A stretch of 54,768 bases of DNA from Paraburkholderia tagetis (GTDB lineage: Bacteria > Pseudomonadota > Gammaproteobacteria > Burkholderiales > Burkholderiaceae), in NCBI RefSeq assembly GCF_022213065.1, contig NZ_JAKLJA010000042.1, forward strand, positions 1 to 54,768, in the 5' to 3' direction. The notes beneath the pieces were generated by a model that saw only the letters and a list, made by a program, of their open reading frames with translations, was not told the origin of the DNA and did no database searches. The position numbers and the translations under genes are program-made. Below are positions 16,490-25,300 of this stretch, one piece after another (position 1 is the first letter of the stretch; every line of letters starts with the position of its first letter).

Positions 16490-17926
16490 TTGAGCACGCT
16501 GATCGTCCTGATGCCGCCGCGCGATCCGGCGGTCCACTCGCAGGAATGGCAATTGCCGGAGCTGCCGTTCGTGCTGCTCGACAAGGCGGGCCAGACGCAG
16601 CGCGCGGGCCGCGCGGCGCTTGGCCTCCTGCCGAAGGCATCGGCCACCGTGCTGCTGATCGCCGCACGCGATCTGCTTATGGTGGCCGCCGCCGTGCCGC
16701 CGCTCAAGGGGCCGCGGTTGCGCCAGGCGCTGCCGAACGTCGTCGAGGATCATCTGATCCAGGATCCGCAGACCTGCCATCTCGCGCTGGATTCCGTGCG
16801 CCTGCCCGGCGGAAAGCAGACCGTCGCGGCCGTCGACCGCGGCTGGTTCCGCTTCCTCGTCGAAGGCTTTACGGGCGCGGGGCATCGCAACCTGCGCGCG
16901 GTGCCGGTGGCGCGCTGCCTGCCCGAGGCGCCAGGCGAAGCATCAAGCGAAGCGGGCGCCGCAGTGGCACAAGCCCTGCAAGCCGGAGCGAATGCCGCTG
17001 ATGCGCAAGCGGGCGAGCCCGCCATGCCGGCCGAATCTGCCTCTGGTCATGCCGAAGCCGCCGTCAGCGCGAGCGTCCCGGTGACGGCTTGCGTACTCGG
17101 CCCGGTCATGTCGACGGCGCCGGCATTGCTGCCGGACCTGGCAGTGCCGGCGGCCAGCACCGCGACAGTCGCGTCGGGCGCGCTGCTCGAGCTCACGATC
17201 GCGCGCGGTGCGATGGCGGAAGGCTTCGCGGTGCCGGCGGCGAGTCTTGCCGCGACCGTGGAGGCGCTGGCCGGCGCCGCGCCCGTCGCGCGCTATGTGC
17301 TGACGGGCGTGCCAGGCGAGCCCGCGAGCGCCGCCGAGAAGGCCGCGCTCGCCGCTGCATTGCCCGGCGCACAGTCGCTCGGCTTCGAGACGCTCGCCAG
17401 GCGTGCGCTTGCTTGCAAATTCGATCTCTGCCAGTTCGAGTTCGCGGTGCAGCCGTGGCGTCTCGATCGCGCGACGCTGCGCCGGCTGCGCGTGCCCGTC
17501 GCGCTGGTGGCGGCCTCGCTCGCGGTAGCGATCGTCGGCGCGAACGTGCAGTGGCTGATGCTTGCGCGTCAGCGTGACGCCATCAACACGCAGATGACCG
17601 AGCTGCTGCTCAACGCCTTCCCGAAGACCACGGTGGTGCTCGATCCCGCCGGACAGATGGCGCGCCAGCTTTCGCAGTTGCGCGTGGCCGCGGGCGAGCC
17701 CTCGCCCGACGATTTCCTCGCGCTCGCCGACGGCTTCGCCCGTTCGCTCGGGCCGGTGCCCGCGAATGGGATCGCGGCGCTCGACTATCACGACCGGCGT
17801 CTCGACGTGACCTTCAAGCCGGGCATCAATGTCGACCCCGACTTGAGCAAACGCCTCGCGCGCAATGGCCTTGCGGCCACGCAGGACAGCAGCACCGGCA
17901 AATGGACGATCAGGAGCGCATCGTGA
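16490..17926 (+). CDS. gspL: Type II secretion inner-membrane protein GspL
   Basis: GspL is a bitopic inner-membrane protein that recruits GspE to the platform through its cytoplasmic actin-like domain. The product is about 478 residues. The N-terminal domain starts STLIVLMPPRDP, an Ala-rich linker follows, a membrane helix lies at VALVAASLAVAIVGANVQW, and a periplasmic ferredoxin-like domain closes the protein. A TTG start at 16490 is preferred because AAAAGAGG lies 7 bp before it. The GTG at 16484 would sit directly on the ribosome site. It overlaps gspM by 4 bp. Confidence 0.9.
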   Translation: MSTLIVLMPPRDPAVHSQEWQLPELPFVLLDKAGQTQRAGRAALGLLPKASATVLLIAARDLLMVAAAVPPLKGPRLRQALPNVVEDHLIQDPQTCHLALDSVRLPGGKQTVAAVDRGWFRFLVEGFTGAGHRNLRAVPVARCLPEAPGEASSEAGAAVAQALQAGANAADAQAGEPAMPAESASGHAEAAVSASVPVTACVLGPVMSTAPALLPDLAVPAASTATVASGALLELTIARGAMAEGFAVPAASLAATVEALAGAAPVARYVLTGVPGEPASAAEKAALAAALPGAQSLGFETLARRALACKFDLCQFEFAVQPWRLDRATLRRLRVPVALVAASLAVAIVGANVQWLMLARQRDAINTQMTELLLNAFPKTTVVLDPAGQMARQLSQLRVAAGEPSPDDFLALADGFARSLGPVPANGIAALDYHDRRLDVTFKPGINVDPDLSKRLARNGLAATQDSSTGKWTIRSAS

Positions 17927-18453
17927 AGACATCAGGTTCGAGCAGCGCGTGGGCCCAGACCCTGAGCGACCAGTGGAGCAACTTCTGGGAAGCCCGCTCG
18001 GCGCGCGAAAAAATGCTGCTGACATGGGGCGGCGCGGTGCTGGCCGTGGCGATCGGCTACTCGGTGCTGTGGCAGCCGGCAGCGGACGGGCGCGCGCGCT
18101 TGCGCGAGAACCTGCCCGCGATGAAGCGCCAGCTCGCGCAGATGACCGCGCTGGCCGACGAGGCGCGCTCGCTCGCGGGCGCGGCGGCGAGCGTCGCGCC
18201 TGGCGGCCAGGCGCTCAAGGATGCGCTCACCGCTTCGCTGTCCGATCACGGTATGCCAAACGCACAGGTGCAGTTGATCGGCACGACCGCCCAGGTGCAG
18301 ATGAAAAACGCCTCGTTCCCAGCCTGGTCGGCCTGGCTCGACGACGTGCGCAAACAGTACAAGGTGCAGGTGGTCGAAGCCCACATCACAGCGCTCAAGG
18401 CCGACGGCCAGGTCGATTTGACCGCGTCGCTGCAGCCGGCGAACGCGCGCTAA
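17923..18453 (+). CDS. gspM: Type II secretion protein GspM
   Basis: GspM is the small bitopic partner of GspL. The predicted product is 176 residues. It has a short cytoplasmic tail, one membrane helix (LLTWGGAVLAVAIGYSVLW), a coiled-coil region (LPAMKRQLAQMTALADEAR) and a periplasmic ferredoxin-like domain. A GTG start overlaps the gspL stop and has GGAG upstream. An ATG 21 bp earlier would add seven residues encoded inside gspL. Confidence 0.9.
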   Translation: MKTSGSSSAWAQTLSDQWSNFWEARSAREKMLLTWGGAVLAVAIGYSVLWQPAADGRARLRENLPAMKRQLAQMTALADEARSLAGAAASVAPGGQALKDALTASLSDHGMPNAQVQLIGTTAQVQMKNASFPAWSAWLDDVRKQYKVQVVEAHITALKADGQVDLTASLQPANAR

Positions 18454-18461
18454 AGCGGCAG

Positions 18462-18497
18462 GTCCGCTTGATCCGCCAAGTCCGCTTGGTCCGCCAG
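18462..18497 (+). repeat. Two-copy 18-bp tandem repeat between gspM and gspN
   Basis: GTCCGCTTGATCCGCCAA is followed directly by GTCCGCTTGGTCCGCCAG, two 18-bp units differing at two positions. They fill most of the 60-bp gap and end just before the gspN ribosome site (AGGAG). Slippage there could change spacing or upstream RNA structure. Confidence 0.7.
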
Positions 18498-18513
18498 ACA
18501 GGAGTTCCTTAGC

Positions 18514-19293
18514 ATGTCTTACTGGATGCGGCGCGCAGGCGCCGTGTTGCCCTGGCTCTTCGTCGCCGTGTTGTCCGTGGGCGCGGTGCTGCTCGTGCGG
18601 TTGCCCGCCGCGTGGATCGCGCCGCAGTTCGCGCGCGCGACCCAAGGCCACATCAATCTCGTCGATCCGCAAGGCTCGCTGTGGCGCGGCTCGGCCACGC
18701 TCATGCTCGCCGCCGGCCACGACGTGCAGGGCGCGACGCTCCTGCCGGGCCGCATCGAATGGAACACGTCGTTCTGGGCGCTCCTCACGGGCCGTGTGCG
18801 CATGCAGATGCGCCAGACCGAAGCCATGCCCGAACCCGTCGACGTCGAAGCGACGTTGCGCGGCGCCACTGTCACGCCGGGCGCGATCGCGGTGCCGGCG
18901 TCGCTGCTCGCGGGCCTCGGCGCGCCGTTCAACACGCTCGATCTGGATGGCAATGTGCGGCTCGCCTGGAGTCCCTGGCGCGTATTCGGCGCCGATGCGT
19001 TCGGGCGGCTCACCGTCACGCTCGCGGACATGAGCTCGCGCGTCTCGCTAGTAAAGCCGCTGGGGTCGTACGAGGCGGTGCTTCAGGCTCAGGGGGCTTC
19101 GTCCACGCTCGATCTGAGCACGCAGAAGGGGCCGTTGCAGCTCGAGGGGCACGGCACGTTTTCGCGCACGTCGGCGTCGTTCAACGGCACCGCGAGCGCG
19201 ACGCCCGACCAGCGCGAGAATCTGGCGGGGCTGTTGAATCTGCTGGGACGGCCCACGGGGACCGGCGCCGTGGCGCTGACCTTCATGCGCTAA
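18514..19293 (+). CDS. gspN: Type II secretion protein GspN
   Basis: This is a 259-residue bitopic protein of the GspN family, an accessory inner-membrane component found in some type II systems. It has an N-terminal membrane helix (AGAVLPWLFVAVLSVGAVLL) and a periplasmic beta-rich domain with the family phrase DPQGSLWRGSATL. It closes the plus-strand gsp gene run and is followed by a convergent efflux gene. The start is ATG 18514 behind AGGAG. Confidence 0.9.
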   Translation: MSYWMRRAGAVLPWLFVAVLSVGAVLLVRLPAAWIAPQFARATQGHINLVDPQGSLWRGSATLMLAAGHDVQGATLLPGRIEWNTSFWALLTGRVRMQMRQTEAMPEPVDVEATLRGATVTPGAIAVPASLLAGLGAPFNTLDLDGNVRLAWSPWRVFGADAFGRLTVTLADMSSRVSLVKPLGSYEAVLQAQGASSTLDLSTQKGPLQLEGHGTFSRTSASFNGTASATPDQRENLAGLLNLLGRPTGTGAVALTFMR

Positions 19294-19394
19294 CGTCCAT
19301 ACCGGGCCTGCAATCCGCAAGCGCGAGCAGGCGCGGCGTATGGCTGCGGCCCGAGGCAACCTCGTGGCGTCGCCTGCTCGCCGCACCGCCGGAC

Positions 19395-21071
19395 TTACTG
19401 CGGCTGAGCGCCCTGCGCCGCCGCGTCCCGCATTGCGCCGTGCGCGGACGGCACCGGGCCTTGCACGCCCGATGTGGCGGCGCCCGACGCGGCGACAGGC
19501 GCAGGCGCCATTACACCGCCTGTTTCGCGACCCATCTGCGAGACGTCCCAGCCGCCGCCGAGCGCTTTCACGAGTCCCACCGACGACACCATGCGCTGCC
19601 CCGCGATGCTCGCGAGCTTCTGCTGCGCCGTGAACGCCGTGCTCTGGGATGACAGGACATTCTGGTAATCGGTCGTCCCCGCCTTGTATTCGTTCGTGAC
19701 GATCCGCAGCGCGTGCTGAGCCGACTCCACGGCCTGCTGCTGCACCACGATTTCCTGCGCAAGAATGCGCTGCGACGCCAGGTTGTCCTCGACGTTCTGG
19801 AACGCGGCCAGCACGGTCTGCCGGTAGGCCGCGACCTGCTGGTCGTAGGCCGCGCGGGCCGCTTCGGTCTGCGCGCGGCGCAAGCCCGCGTCGAACACTG
19901 TGGCCGCGAGCGACGGCCCGAGCGTCCAGAAACGCGACGGCATGGACAGCAGTTGCGAGAGCACCGAACTTTCGAAGCCACCGCTCGCGGAGAGCGTCAA
20001 CGTAGGAAAGAAGGCGGAGATTGCCACGCCGATCTGCTCGTTCGCCGCCGCCGCCTTGCGCTCCGCCGAGGCGATGTCGGGGCGTCGCTCGAGCAGCGTC
20101 GAGGGCATCGTGACCGGCACCACGGGCGGCGTGGCCGTGAGCGGCGACGGGGGTATCGAGAACGCGGAAGCCGGCTGGCCGACCAGCACGGCAATCGCGT
20201 GCTCGTCCTGCGCGCGCGCCACGCCATTGTCGATGGCGGCCGCCTGCGCGGACTGCAATTGCGTTTGTGCCTGGATCACATCGGCGCGGCCCGCCACGCC
20301 CTGTGCGTACTGGTTCTGCGTAAGCTGCAGCGACTGCCGATAAGCCGCGACGGTATCGTCGAGCAGCTTCTGCTGGGCGTCGAGCGAGCGCAGCGTGAAG
20401 TAAGTCTGCGCGAGCGTGGCCTGCGCCGAGAGGCGCGCATTGGCCAGATCGGCGGCGGCGCCCTGCTCGCCGGCTTCCTGCGCGCTGACGGTGCGGCTCA
20501 CCTTGCCCCAGAGATCGGGTTCCCAGGTGGCGTCGAGGCCCAGGTCGACGTTGTTCGCGATCGAGCCGCCACCCGCGAAGCTGCTGCTGTTCGAGCTCGA
20601 TACCCGCGAAGGGCTGCGCGAGCGCGAGCCCGAGAACGAGGCACTCACCACCGGGAAATACGCGGCGCGCGCCTCGCCCACCAGTGCGCGCGCCTGACGG
20701 TACGCGGCGGCGTACTGCGCGACGGTCTGGTTGCTGGCGTTGAGCTGATCCATCAGCCCGTTGAGCTGCGCGTCGTCGTAAATGAGCCACCAGGGACCGC
20801 GATCGGTGGTATCGGCGGGTTGCGCGACCTTCCATCCCTCGGGGGCTTCCTTGTAGGACTCGGGCACGGCGGCGGCTGGCTTGTGATAGTCGGGACCCAC
20901 GGCGCAGCCGCTCAGCTGGAACGCGAGCGCTACCGCCGCGCACAGCAGGGCAAGTCTGGGTGCGCGGCGCGCGGTGCGGGTTGCGCGGACGACGTCATGA
21001 CCAACTGCGCCCTCGCGCAAGGGGTTCGACGATGGGACGTAATGGCCGGGATGGACGAAACGGCAAGACAT
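19395..21071 (-). CDS. Outer-membrane efflux lipoprotein, NodT/OprM family
   Basis: This TolC-like trimeric outer-membrane channel is for drug or solvent efflux. The product is about 558 residues. A basic leader and hydrophobic segment end in a lipobox (FQLSGC), followed by CAVGPDYHKPA, the hallmark of NodT/OprM lipoproteins. Two OEP repeats with long coiled helices follow, ending in a Gly/Ala/Pro-rich tail. ATG 21071 has AGGAA upstream. A GTG start nearer the signal peptide (VVRATRTARR) is also possible. No adaptor (HlyD-type) gene is beside it. The DHA2 exporter lies 1.6 kb away on the other strand. Confidence 0.9.
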   Translation of the reverse strand: MSCRFVHPGHYVPSSNPLREGAVGHDVVRATRTARRAPRLALLCAAVALAFQLSGCAVGPDYHKPAAAVPESYKEAPEGWKVAQPADTTDRGPWWLIYDDAQLNGLMDQLNASNQTVAQYAAAYRQARALVGEARAAYFPVVSASFSGSRSRSPSRVSSSNSSSFAGGGSIANNVDLGLDATWEPDLWGKVSRTVSAQEAGEQGAAADLANARLSAQATLAQTYFTLRSLDAQQKLLDDTVAAYRQSLQLTQNQYAQGVAGRADVIQAQTQLQSAQAAAIDNGVARAQDEHAIAVLVGQPASAFSIPPSPLTATPPVVPVTMPSTLLERRPDIASAERKAAAANEQIGVAISAFFPTLTLSASGGFESSVLSQLLSMPSRFWTLGPSLAATVFDAGLRRAQTEAARAAYDQQVAAYRQTVLAAFQNVEDNLASQRILAQEIVVQQQAVESAQHALRIVTNEYKAGTTDYQNVLSSQSTAFTAQQKLASIAGQRMVSSVGLVKALGGGWDVSQMGRETGGVMAPAPVAASGAATSGVQGPVPSAHGAMRDAAAQGAQPQ

Positions 21072-21421
21072 GCAAGGAATTCCTGTCGATGCGGCTGGCG
21101 AAGCGGGCGAAAGTCGCGAATAGCCGGTGCGCGGACGCGCGCGGCGTGGCGCTCCACGGGTTACAGCAATGCTGTGAGCCCGGCTCCAGTCGAGGGGCCA
21201 GCAAGCTGCGGCAATGGTAGCGCACGCACCGCGCACAACGCGGAACCTGCAAGGTTAAGCCGGGAGGGGGTGAGGATGTGTTACTGCGCGCAGATCGTAA
21301 ATTACGCGTCGTTACGGCGCCAGCGGCGCAGCGCATGGACGGCATGAAGAGCAGCGGTGCCCGCGCGGGTGTGCGCGCCACGCGCGGTGCTGGAGCGGCG
21401 GCACGCGACCTGGACACCGGA
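21072..21421. other. Intergenic region upstream of the efflux lipoprotein gene
   Basis: I see no convincing gene in these 350 bases. A + strand frame here reads a hydrophobic run (AAFAAAVVAAAALMVVATIV), but this is antisense to the end of the minus-strand membrane-protein gene at 21422-21754. The region should hold the promoter of the outer-membrane factor. An AT-richer spot near 21285-21310 is the only promoter-like patch, and no clear motif pair is visible. Confidence 0.4.
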
Positions 21422-21754
21422 TCACGCCGCTTTTGCCGCCGCCGTGGTGGCCGCTGCCGCGCTCATGGTCGTCGCGACCATAGTCGGGCCCGATGCGCAA
21501 GGCAACGGAGACGCGGCGCCGCTGGTTGCCACGGACGCCGCCACCGACCTGCCCGCCCCGCCTCGCTGAGCGCGGCGGCGCTCGGCCCACATCATCAGCA
21601 CGACGGCGATCGAGCCGCCCGGCAGCACGAACATCGCTGCATAAAGCGCGAACTTGCGCCAACGCGCCACCCCGCCGGCTTGCGCGAAAGCAAGCCGGGC
21701 AGTGCAGGAGACCGAGCGGCCAATGCCGCCGAGTGCGTTTTTGAGGTACAGCAT
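21422..21754 (-). CDS. Small membrane protein of unknown function
   Basis: The predicted product is 110 residues. It begins MLYLKNALGGIGRSVSCTAR, then has one clear membrane helix (FALYAAMFVLPGGSIAVVLMMW) followed by arginines (AERRRAQRG) and a low-complexity Ala/Ser/Thr tail. The helix flanked by basic residues looks like real coding sequence; the tail is less convincing. The ATG at 21754 was chosen over the longer frame because family-like character begins there. It lies between the efflux lipoprotein and the MarR regulator, divergent from marR. I do not recognise a family. Confidence 0.5.
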   Translation of the reverse strand: MLYLKNALGGIGRSVSCTARLAFAQAGGVARWRKFALYAAMFVLPGGSIAVVLMMWAERRRAQRGGAGRSVAASVATSGAASPLPCASGPTMVATTMSAAAATTAAAKAA

Positions 21755-21814
21755 GGCGCAATGAACAGGAGAATCAGGGAATACCAGGGGATCAAGTGCT
21801 TGCCTGTCATAATA

Positions 21815-21843
21815 TTGACTATGCAATCAAATCACAACATACT
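21815..21843 (+). promoter_or_regulatory. Predicted promoter of the marR-type gene, with overlapping dyad
   Basis: TTGACT, 17 bp, CATACT forms a good sigma-70 promoter ending about 140 bp before the regulator start. The -35 is part of TTGACTATGCAATCAA, a dyad with TTGA/TCAA ends, suggesting a binding site that would block polymerase. Autoregulation by the MarR protein is a reasonable inference. Confidence 0.5.
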
Positions 21844-21920
21844 TTGCATCGCATCAAATCCGCTGTTGTTTTTACGCCGCTCTAGCGACAAATCGATGGC
21901 CGATACGTCACCCAATTTAC

Positions 21921-21935
21921 CTGCCCAGGCAGACA
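21921..21935 (+). promoter_or_regulatory. Candidate operator upstream of marR
   Basis: CTGCCCAGGCAGACA contains the dyad TGCC/GGCA and a half-site GGCAGACA that recurs upstream of the exporter gene at 22587. On the other strand it reads TGTCTGCCTGGGCAG, close to the second site. It lies 51 bp before the regulator start. Regulator binding is inferred. Confidence 0.35.
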
Positions 21936-21986
21936 TATAACGGGCTAGAATTCGCCTGTCTTCGAGATGCATGAGAACGACTTCCC

Positions 21987-22517
21987 ATGAGCGACGGTTC
22001 GTATGTGTCAGGCAAGGTCGGCGTTGTGCCTAGCCTTGGCTATTTCCTGTCGACGGCCCGCAACGTGCTGGCCGCGCGGATGGACCGCGCCGTCGCGCCG
22101 CTCGGGCTGACGTCGTCGCAGATCGGCGTGATTCTGCTGCTGTGGTTCGAGCGCGCCCGCACGCCCAACGAGATGTCGCGCGTGCTGTCGTACGATACCG
22201 GGTCGATGACGCGCATGCTCGACCGGCTGGAGAAGAAAGGTTTTCTGGCGCGCCAGCGCAGTCACGCGGATCGCCGCGTGGTTGAACTGGCGCTCACGCC
22301 GCTCGGGCGCGACGCGGCGCAGCAATTGCCGGATCTGATTGCCTCAGTGATGAACGACCAGCTACGCGGCTTTTCCGCCGACGAAGTGACGACGCTCGTC
22401 AGCCTGCTGCAACGTTTCATCGCAAACGACGCCGATACGACGAGGGTGTGCGGCCATGCCGAAACCCATACGGATGCGCCATCCGGAGCATCCGGCGAAG
22501 CTCACGACGCGACCTGA
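21987..22517 (+). CDS. MarR-family transcriptional regulator
   Basis: This 176-residue winged-helix repressor most resembles EmrR/MarR proteins that control multidrug efflux. The domain covers residues 20-145, with recognition-helix region SYDTGSMTRMLDRLEKKGFL and the wing RSHADRRVVELALTPLG, the MarR signature. The last 30 residues are His/Asp-rich and appear disordered. It lies 190 bp upstream of the DHA2 exporter on the same strand, so local control of that gene is likely. Two related dyads near both genes are candidate operators. Confidence 0.92.
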   Translation: MSDGSYVSGKVGVVPSLGYFLSTARNVLAARMDRAVAPLGLTSSQIGVILLLWFERARTPNEMSRVLSYDTGSMTRMLDRLEKKGFLARQRSHADRRVVELALTPLGRDAAQQLPDLIASVMNDQLRGFSADEVTTLVSLLQRFIANDADTTRVCGHAETHTDAPSGASGEAHDAT

Positions 22518-22586
22518 GGCCGGTTATACGGCGCTTTGGCGCAGGCCAGGCTTTGCCCCGGCCGGGTCGTATCGCGGATAGATTAC

Positions 22587-22600
22587 TGTCTGGGCAGACA
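22587..22600 (+). promoter_or_regulatory. Perfect dyad upstream of the DHA2 exporter
   Basis: TGTCTGGGCAGACA is a perfect 6-bp inverted repeat with a 2-bp spacer, 107 bp before the exporter start. Its half-site matches the site at 21921 before marR. It is a candidate operator for the adjacent MarR regulator or another repressor. Confidence 0.4.
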
Positions 22601-22707
22601 ATGCCGCGACATGAAAATACGGGCAACCGCTTCTGAGCGGTACGTTGCAGCAGCAACGGTCCCCTGAACCGGAAACCCCGGCAAGCAGCCGGGCAAGGAC
22701 CTTGAAA

Positions 22708-24276
22708 ATGGACGCTTCCACCACCGCGCCCTCCCCCGCACCTGCGGGTGCGCAGCCCGCGCCGCTCTCCGGCGGCACGCTCGCGTTGCTGACCGTGGGC
22801 CTCGCGCTCGGCACCTTCATGGAGGTGCTCGACACCTCGATCGCCAACGTCGCCGTGCCCACGATTTCCGGCAATCTCGGCGTCGCCAATAGCGAAGGCA
22901 CGTGGGTGATCTCCTCGTATTCGGTCGCCTCGGCTATCGCCGTGCCGCTCACCGGATGGCTCGCGCGGCGGGTGGGCGAAGTGCGGCTCTTCACGCTTTC
23001 GGTGATCCTGTTTACCTTCGCCTCGGCGGCCTGCGGCTTCGCCAGCAATTTCGAGACGCTCATCGCCTTCCGTCTCGTGCAAGGCCTCGTCTCCGGCCCG
23101 ATGGTGCCGCTCTCGCAGACGATCCTCCTGCGCTCCTATCCACCCGAGAAACGCGGGCTCGCGCTGGGGCTCTGGGCAATGACGGTGATCGTCGCGCCCA
23201 TCTTCGGTCCGGTCATGGGCGGCTGGATTACCGACAACTTCACCTGGCCGTGGATCTTCTATATCAACGTGCCAATCGGACTCTTCTCGGGCATCTGTGC
23301 GTTCCTGCTGCTGCGCGGACGCGAAACGAAGATCACGAAGCAGCGCATCGACGCCGTGGGCCTCGCGCTGCTCGTGATCGGCGTGTCGTGCCTGCAGATG
23401 GTGCTCGACCTCGGCAAGGACCACGACTGGTTCAACTCGAAGTTCATCGTTGCGCTCGCAATCATCGCGGTAGTGTCGCTGGCGTTCATGCTCGCGTGGG
23501 AAGCCACGGAGAAAGACCCGGTCGTCGATCTCTCGCTCTTTCGCGACCGCAACTTTGCGCTCGGCGCACTGATTGTCTCGTTCGGCTTCATGGCATTCTT
23601 CGGCTCGGTCGTGATTTTCCCGCTCTGGCTGCAGACGGTGATGGGCTACACGGCCGGCGTTGCGGGCCTCGCGACTGCGCCCGTGGGACTGCTCGCGCTC
23701 GTGCTCTCGCCGCTGATCGGACGCAATATGCACAAGCTCGATCTGCGCATGGTGGCGAGCTTCGCGTTTATCGTGTTCGCGGGCGTCTCGCTATGGAACG
23801 CTACCTTCACGCTCGACGTGCCGTTCGGCAAGGTGATCTTGCCGCGCCTCGTACAGGGCATCGGTGTGGCCTGCTTCTTCGTGCCGATGACGACGATCAC
23901 GCTGTCGAGCATCTCCGACGAGCGCCTCGCCAGCGCCTCGGGTCTGTCCAATTTCCTGCGCACGCTTTCGGGCGCGATCGGAACGGCGGTGAGCACGACG
24001 TTCTGGGAAGACGCGGCGATCTATCACCACGCGGTGTTATCGGAGTCGGTGAGCGTGTATTCGCCGAATACCACGGCGTACAGCGATGCGTTGACGAGCG
24101 TCGGCTTGTCAGGGCCGAGCCTGACTGCGCAGCTAAACCAGGTCGTGACGGCACAGGGCTACATGATGGCGACCAACGACTTCTTCCGCATTTCGTGCGT
24201 AGTGTTCATCGTGCTCGCGGCGCTGGTCTGGATTACGAAGCCCCAAAAGGGAGCGGGACCGGCAATGGGCCATTGA
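22708..24276 (+). CDS. DHA2-family (EmrB/QacA) drug:H+ antiporter
   Basis: This 522-residue, 14-helix major facilitator exports drugs using the proton gradient. The first helix carries the family motif LDTSIANVAVPTI. Motif A-like GWLARRVGEVRLF and motif C-like GLWAMTVIVAPIFGPVMGGWI follow. The start is ATG 22708 (MDASTTAPS) behind AAGGACC; an upstream TTG would add 21 residues. EmrB proteins normally work with an EmrA adaptor. None is encoded next door, so it may act alone or use a distant adaptor with the outer-membrane factor at 19.4-21.1 kb. Confidence 0.93.
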   Translation: MDASTTAPSPAPAGAQPAPLSGGTLALLTVGLALGTFMEVLDTSIANVAVPTISGNLGVANSEGTWVISSYSVASAIAVPLTGWLARRVGEVRLFTLSVILFTFASAACGFASNFETLIAFRLVQGLVSGPMVPLSQTILLRSYPPEKRGLALGLWAMTVIVAPIFGPVMGGWITDNFTWPWIFYINVPIGLFSGICAFLLLRGRETKITKQRIDAVGLALLVIGVSCLQMVLDLGKDHDWFNSKFIVALAIIAVVSLAFMLAWEATEKDPVVDLSLFRDRNFALGALIVSFGFMAFFGSVVIFPLWLQTVMGYTAGVAGLATAPVGLLALVLSPLIGRNMHKLDLRMVASFAFIVFAGVSLWNATFTLDVPFGKVILPRLVQGIGVACFFVPMTTITLSSISDERLASASGLSNFLRTLSGAIGTAVSTTFWEDAAIYHHAVLSESVSVYSPNTTAYSDALTSVGLSGPSLTAQLNQVVTAQGYMMATNDFFRISCVVFIVLAALVWITKPQKGAGPAMGH

Positions 24277-24303
24277 TGACCCGCTGACGACCCCGTTGTG
24301 ACC

Positions 24304-24323
24304 GCCCGCGATAAACCGCGGGC
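24304..24323. terminator. Hairpin between convergent exporter and OmpA-like genes
   Basis: A 7-bp stem, GCCCGCG and CGCGGGC around ATAAAC, is followed on + by GTGTGTTGTTG, which is T-rich but not a clean T-run. It probably ends transcription of the exporter and perhaps of the convergent lipoprotein gene. Confidence 0.5.
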
Positions 24324-24356
24324 GTGTGTTGTTGCTGCCGCGATGAAGTACGCGTG

Positions 24357-25070
24357 TTAGCGTGTTGTGACGCCGCTGGTCTGGATTTCGACGCGACGGT
24401 TTTGCGCGCGGCCTTCGGCCGTTGCGTTCGAGGCGATGGGCTTCGTTGCTGCGTAGCCGTGCACCTGGTACTGGCCGGCGTGCAGGCCATGCGACTGCAG
24501 GTAGTTGCGCACGGTTTGCGCGCGACGCAGGGAGAGGCGGTCGTTCAACGCCTTCGAGCCCGTGGAATCCGTATGGCCGTCGATCACGACCGTGCCGATA
24601 TTCACGCCGTCGCTATCCGCGATGAACTTGTCCAGCGCCTGCTTGCCCGCCGGCAGAAGATCGTACTTGTTGATGGCGAAGTTGGCGTCGGCGTTCAGCG
24701 TGACGGTGCGCGGCTGCGTGTTGACCGTCGGAGGGGGCGGCGGGGGCGGCGGCGGGACCACGGGCGGCGGCGCCTGGCAAACGAACAGGATCTCGCGCGG
24801 ATCGTTTTCGGGCTTGAACCCGGAGGCGGCGCGGTCGGTCGAGGAGACGCGCAGCGGCTCTTTGTCGCCGCAAATCTCGGTGACCTTCTTCATACAGGCC
24901 TTCGAGCTTTCCAGCAGGCCCAGACACTGCACGCGATACGCCTGCGAGCCGTTGGCGAGCGTCACGATGTCGAGATTGTAGGTCGGGCCTGACGCGGTCG
25001 TGCAACCAGCCGCGACGACGATAAGGGCAGCCAGTGCGCTGGCTGGCAGAAGTCGCATTTTCATTTTCAA
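24357..25070 (-). CDS. OmpA-family peptidoglycan-binding lipoprotein
   Basis: This 237-residue outer-membrane lipoprotein has a lipobox (VVAAGC near residue 23) and a cysteine-containing central region (VQCLGLL, KACMKK, EICGDK, FVCQ). A run of about nine prolines acts as a hinge. The C-terminal OmpA domain has VIDGHTDSTGS and NRRVEI motifs, which bind diaminopimelate in peptidoglycan. It tethers the outer membrane to the wall. ATG 25070 is used, and two in-frame ATGs follow within six codons. It is convergent with the exporter gene. Confidence 0.92.
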   Translation of the reverse strand: MKMKMRLLPASALAALIVVAAGCTTASGPTYNLDIVTLANGSQAYRVQCLGLLESSKACMKKVTEICGDKEPLRVSSTDRAASGFKPENDPREILFVCQAPPPVVPPPPPPPPPTVNTQPRTVTLNADANFAINKYDLLPAGKQALDKFIADSDGVNIGTVVIDGHTDSTGSKALNDRLSLRRAQTVRNYLQSHGLHAGQYQVHGYAATKPIASNATAEGRAQNRRVEIQTSGVTTR

Positions 25071-25300
25071 TTCGAATGATGGAGGAGGAAGGTACTGTCG
25101 TCCGGCGCACGCCGAAGCAGAGCCACAATACGATTCCTCGACACGTCACCCAATCAGAAAATGCCTAAATGCACAATCGAAGTGATTCGATTCGAAGGAG
25201 GCGCAATCACGATGAGCGGGCCATTCGCTCTCATTCGCCGCGCGCGCCCCGACCGGCACAGTGCGTAGTCGGGGCACCCGTTCAACATCGACGCGCGGCT

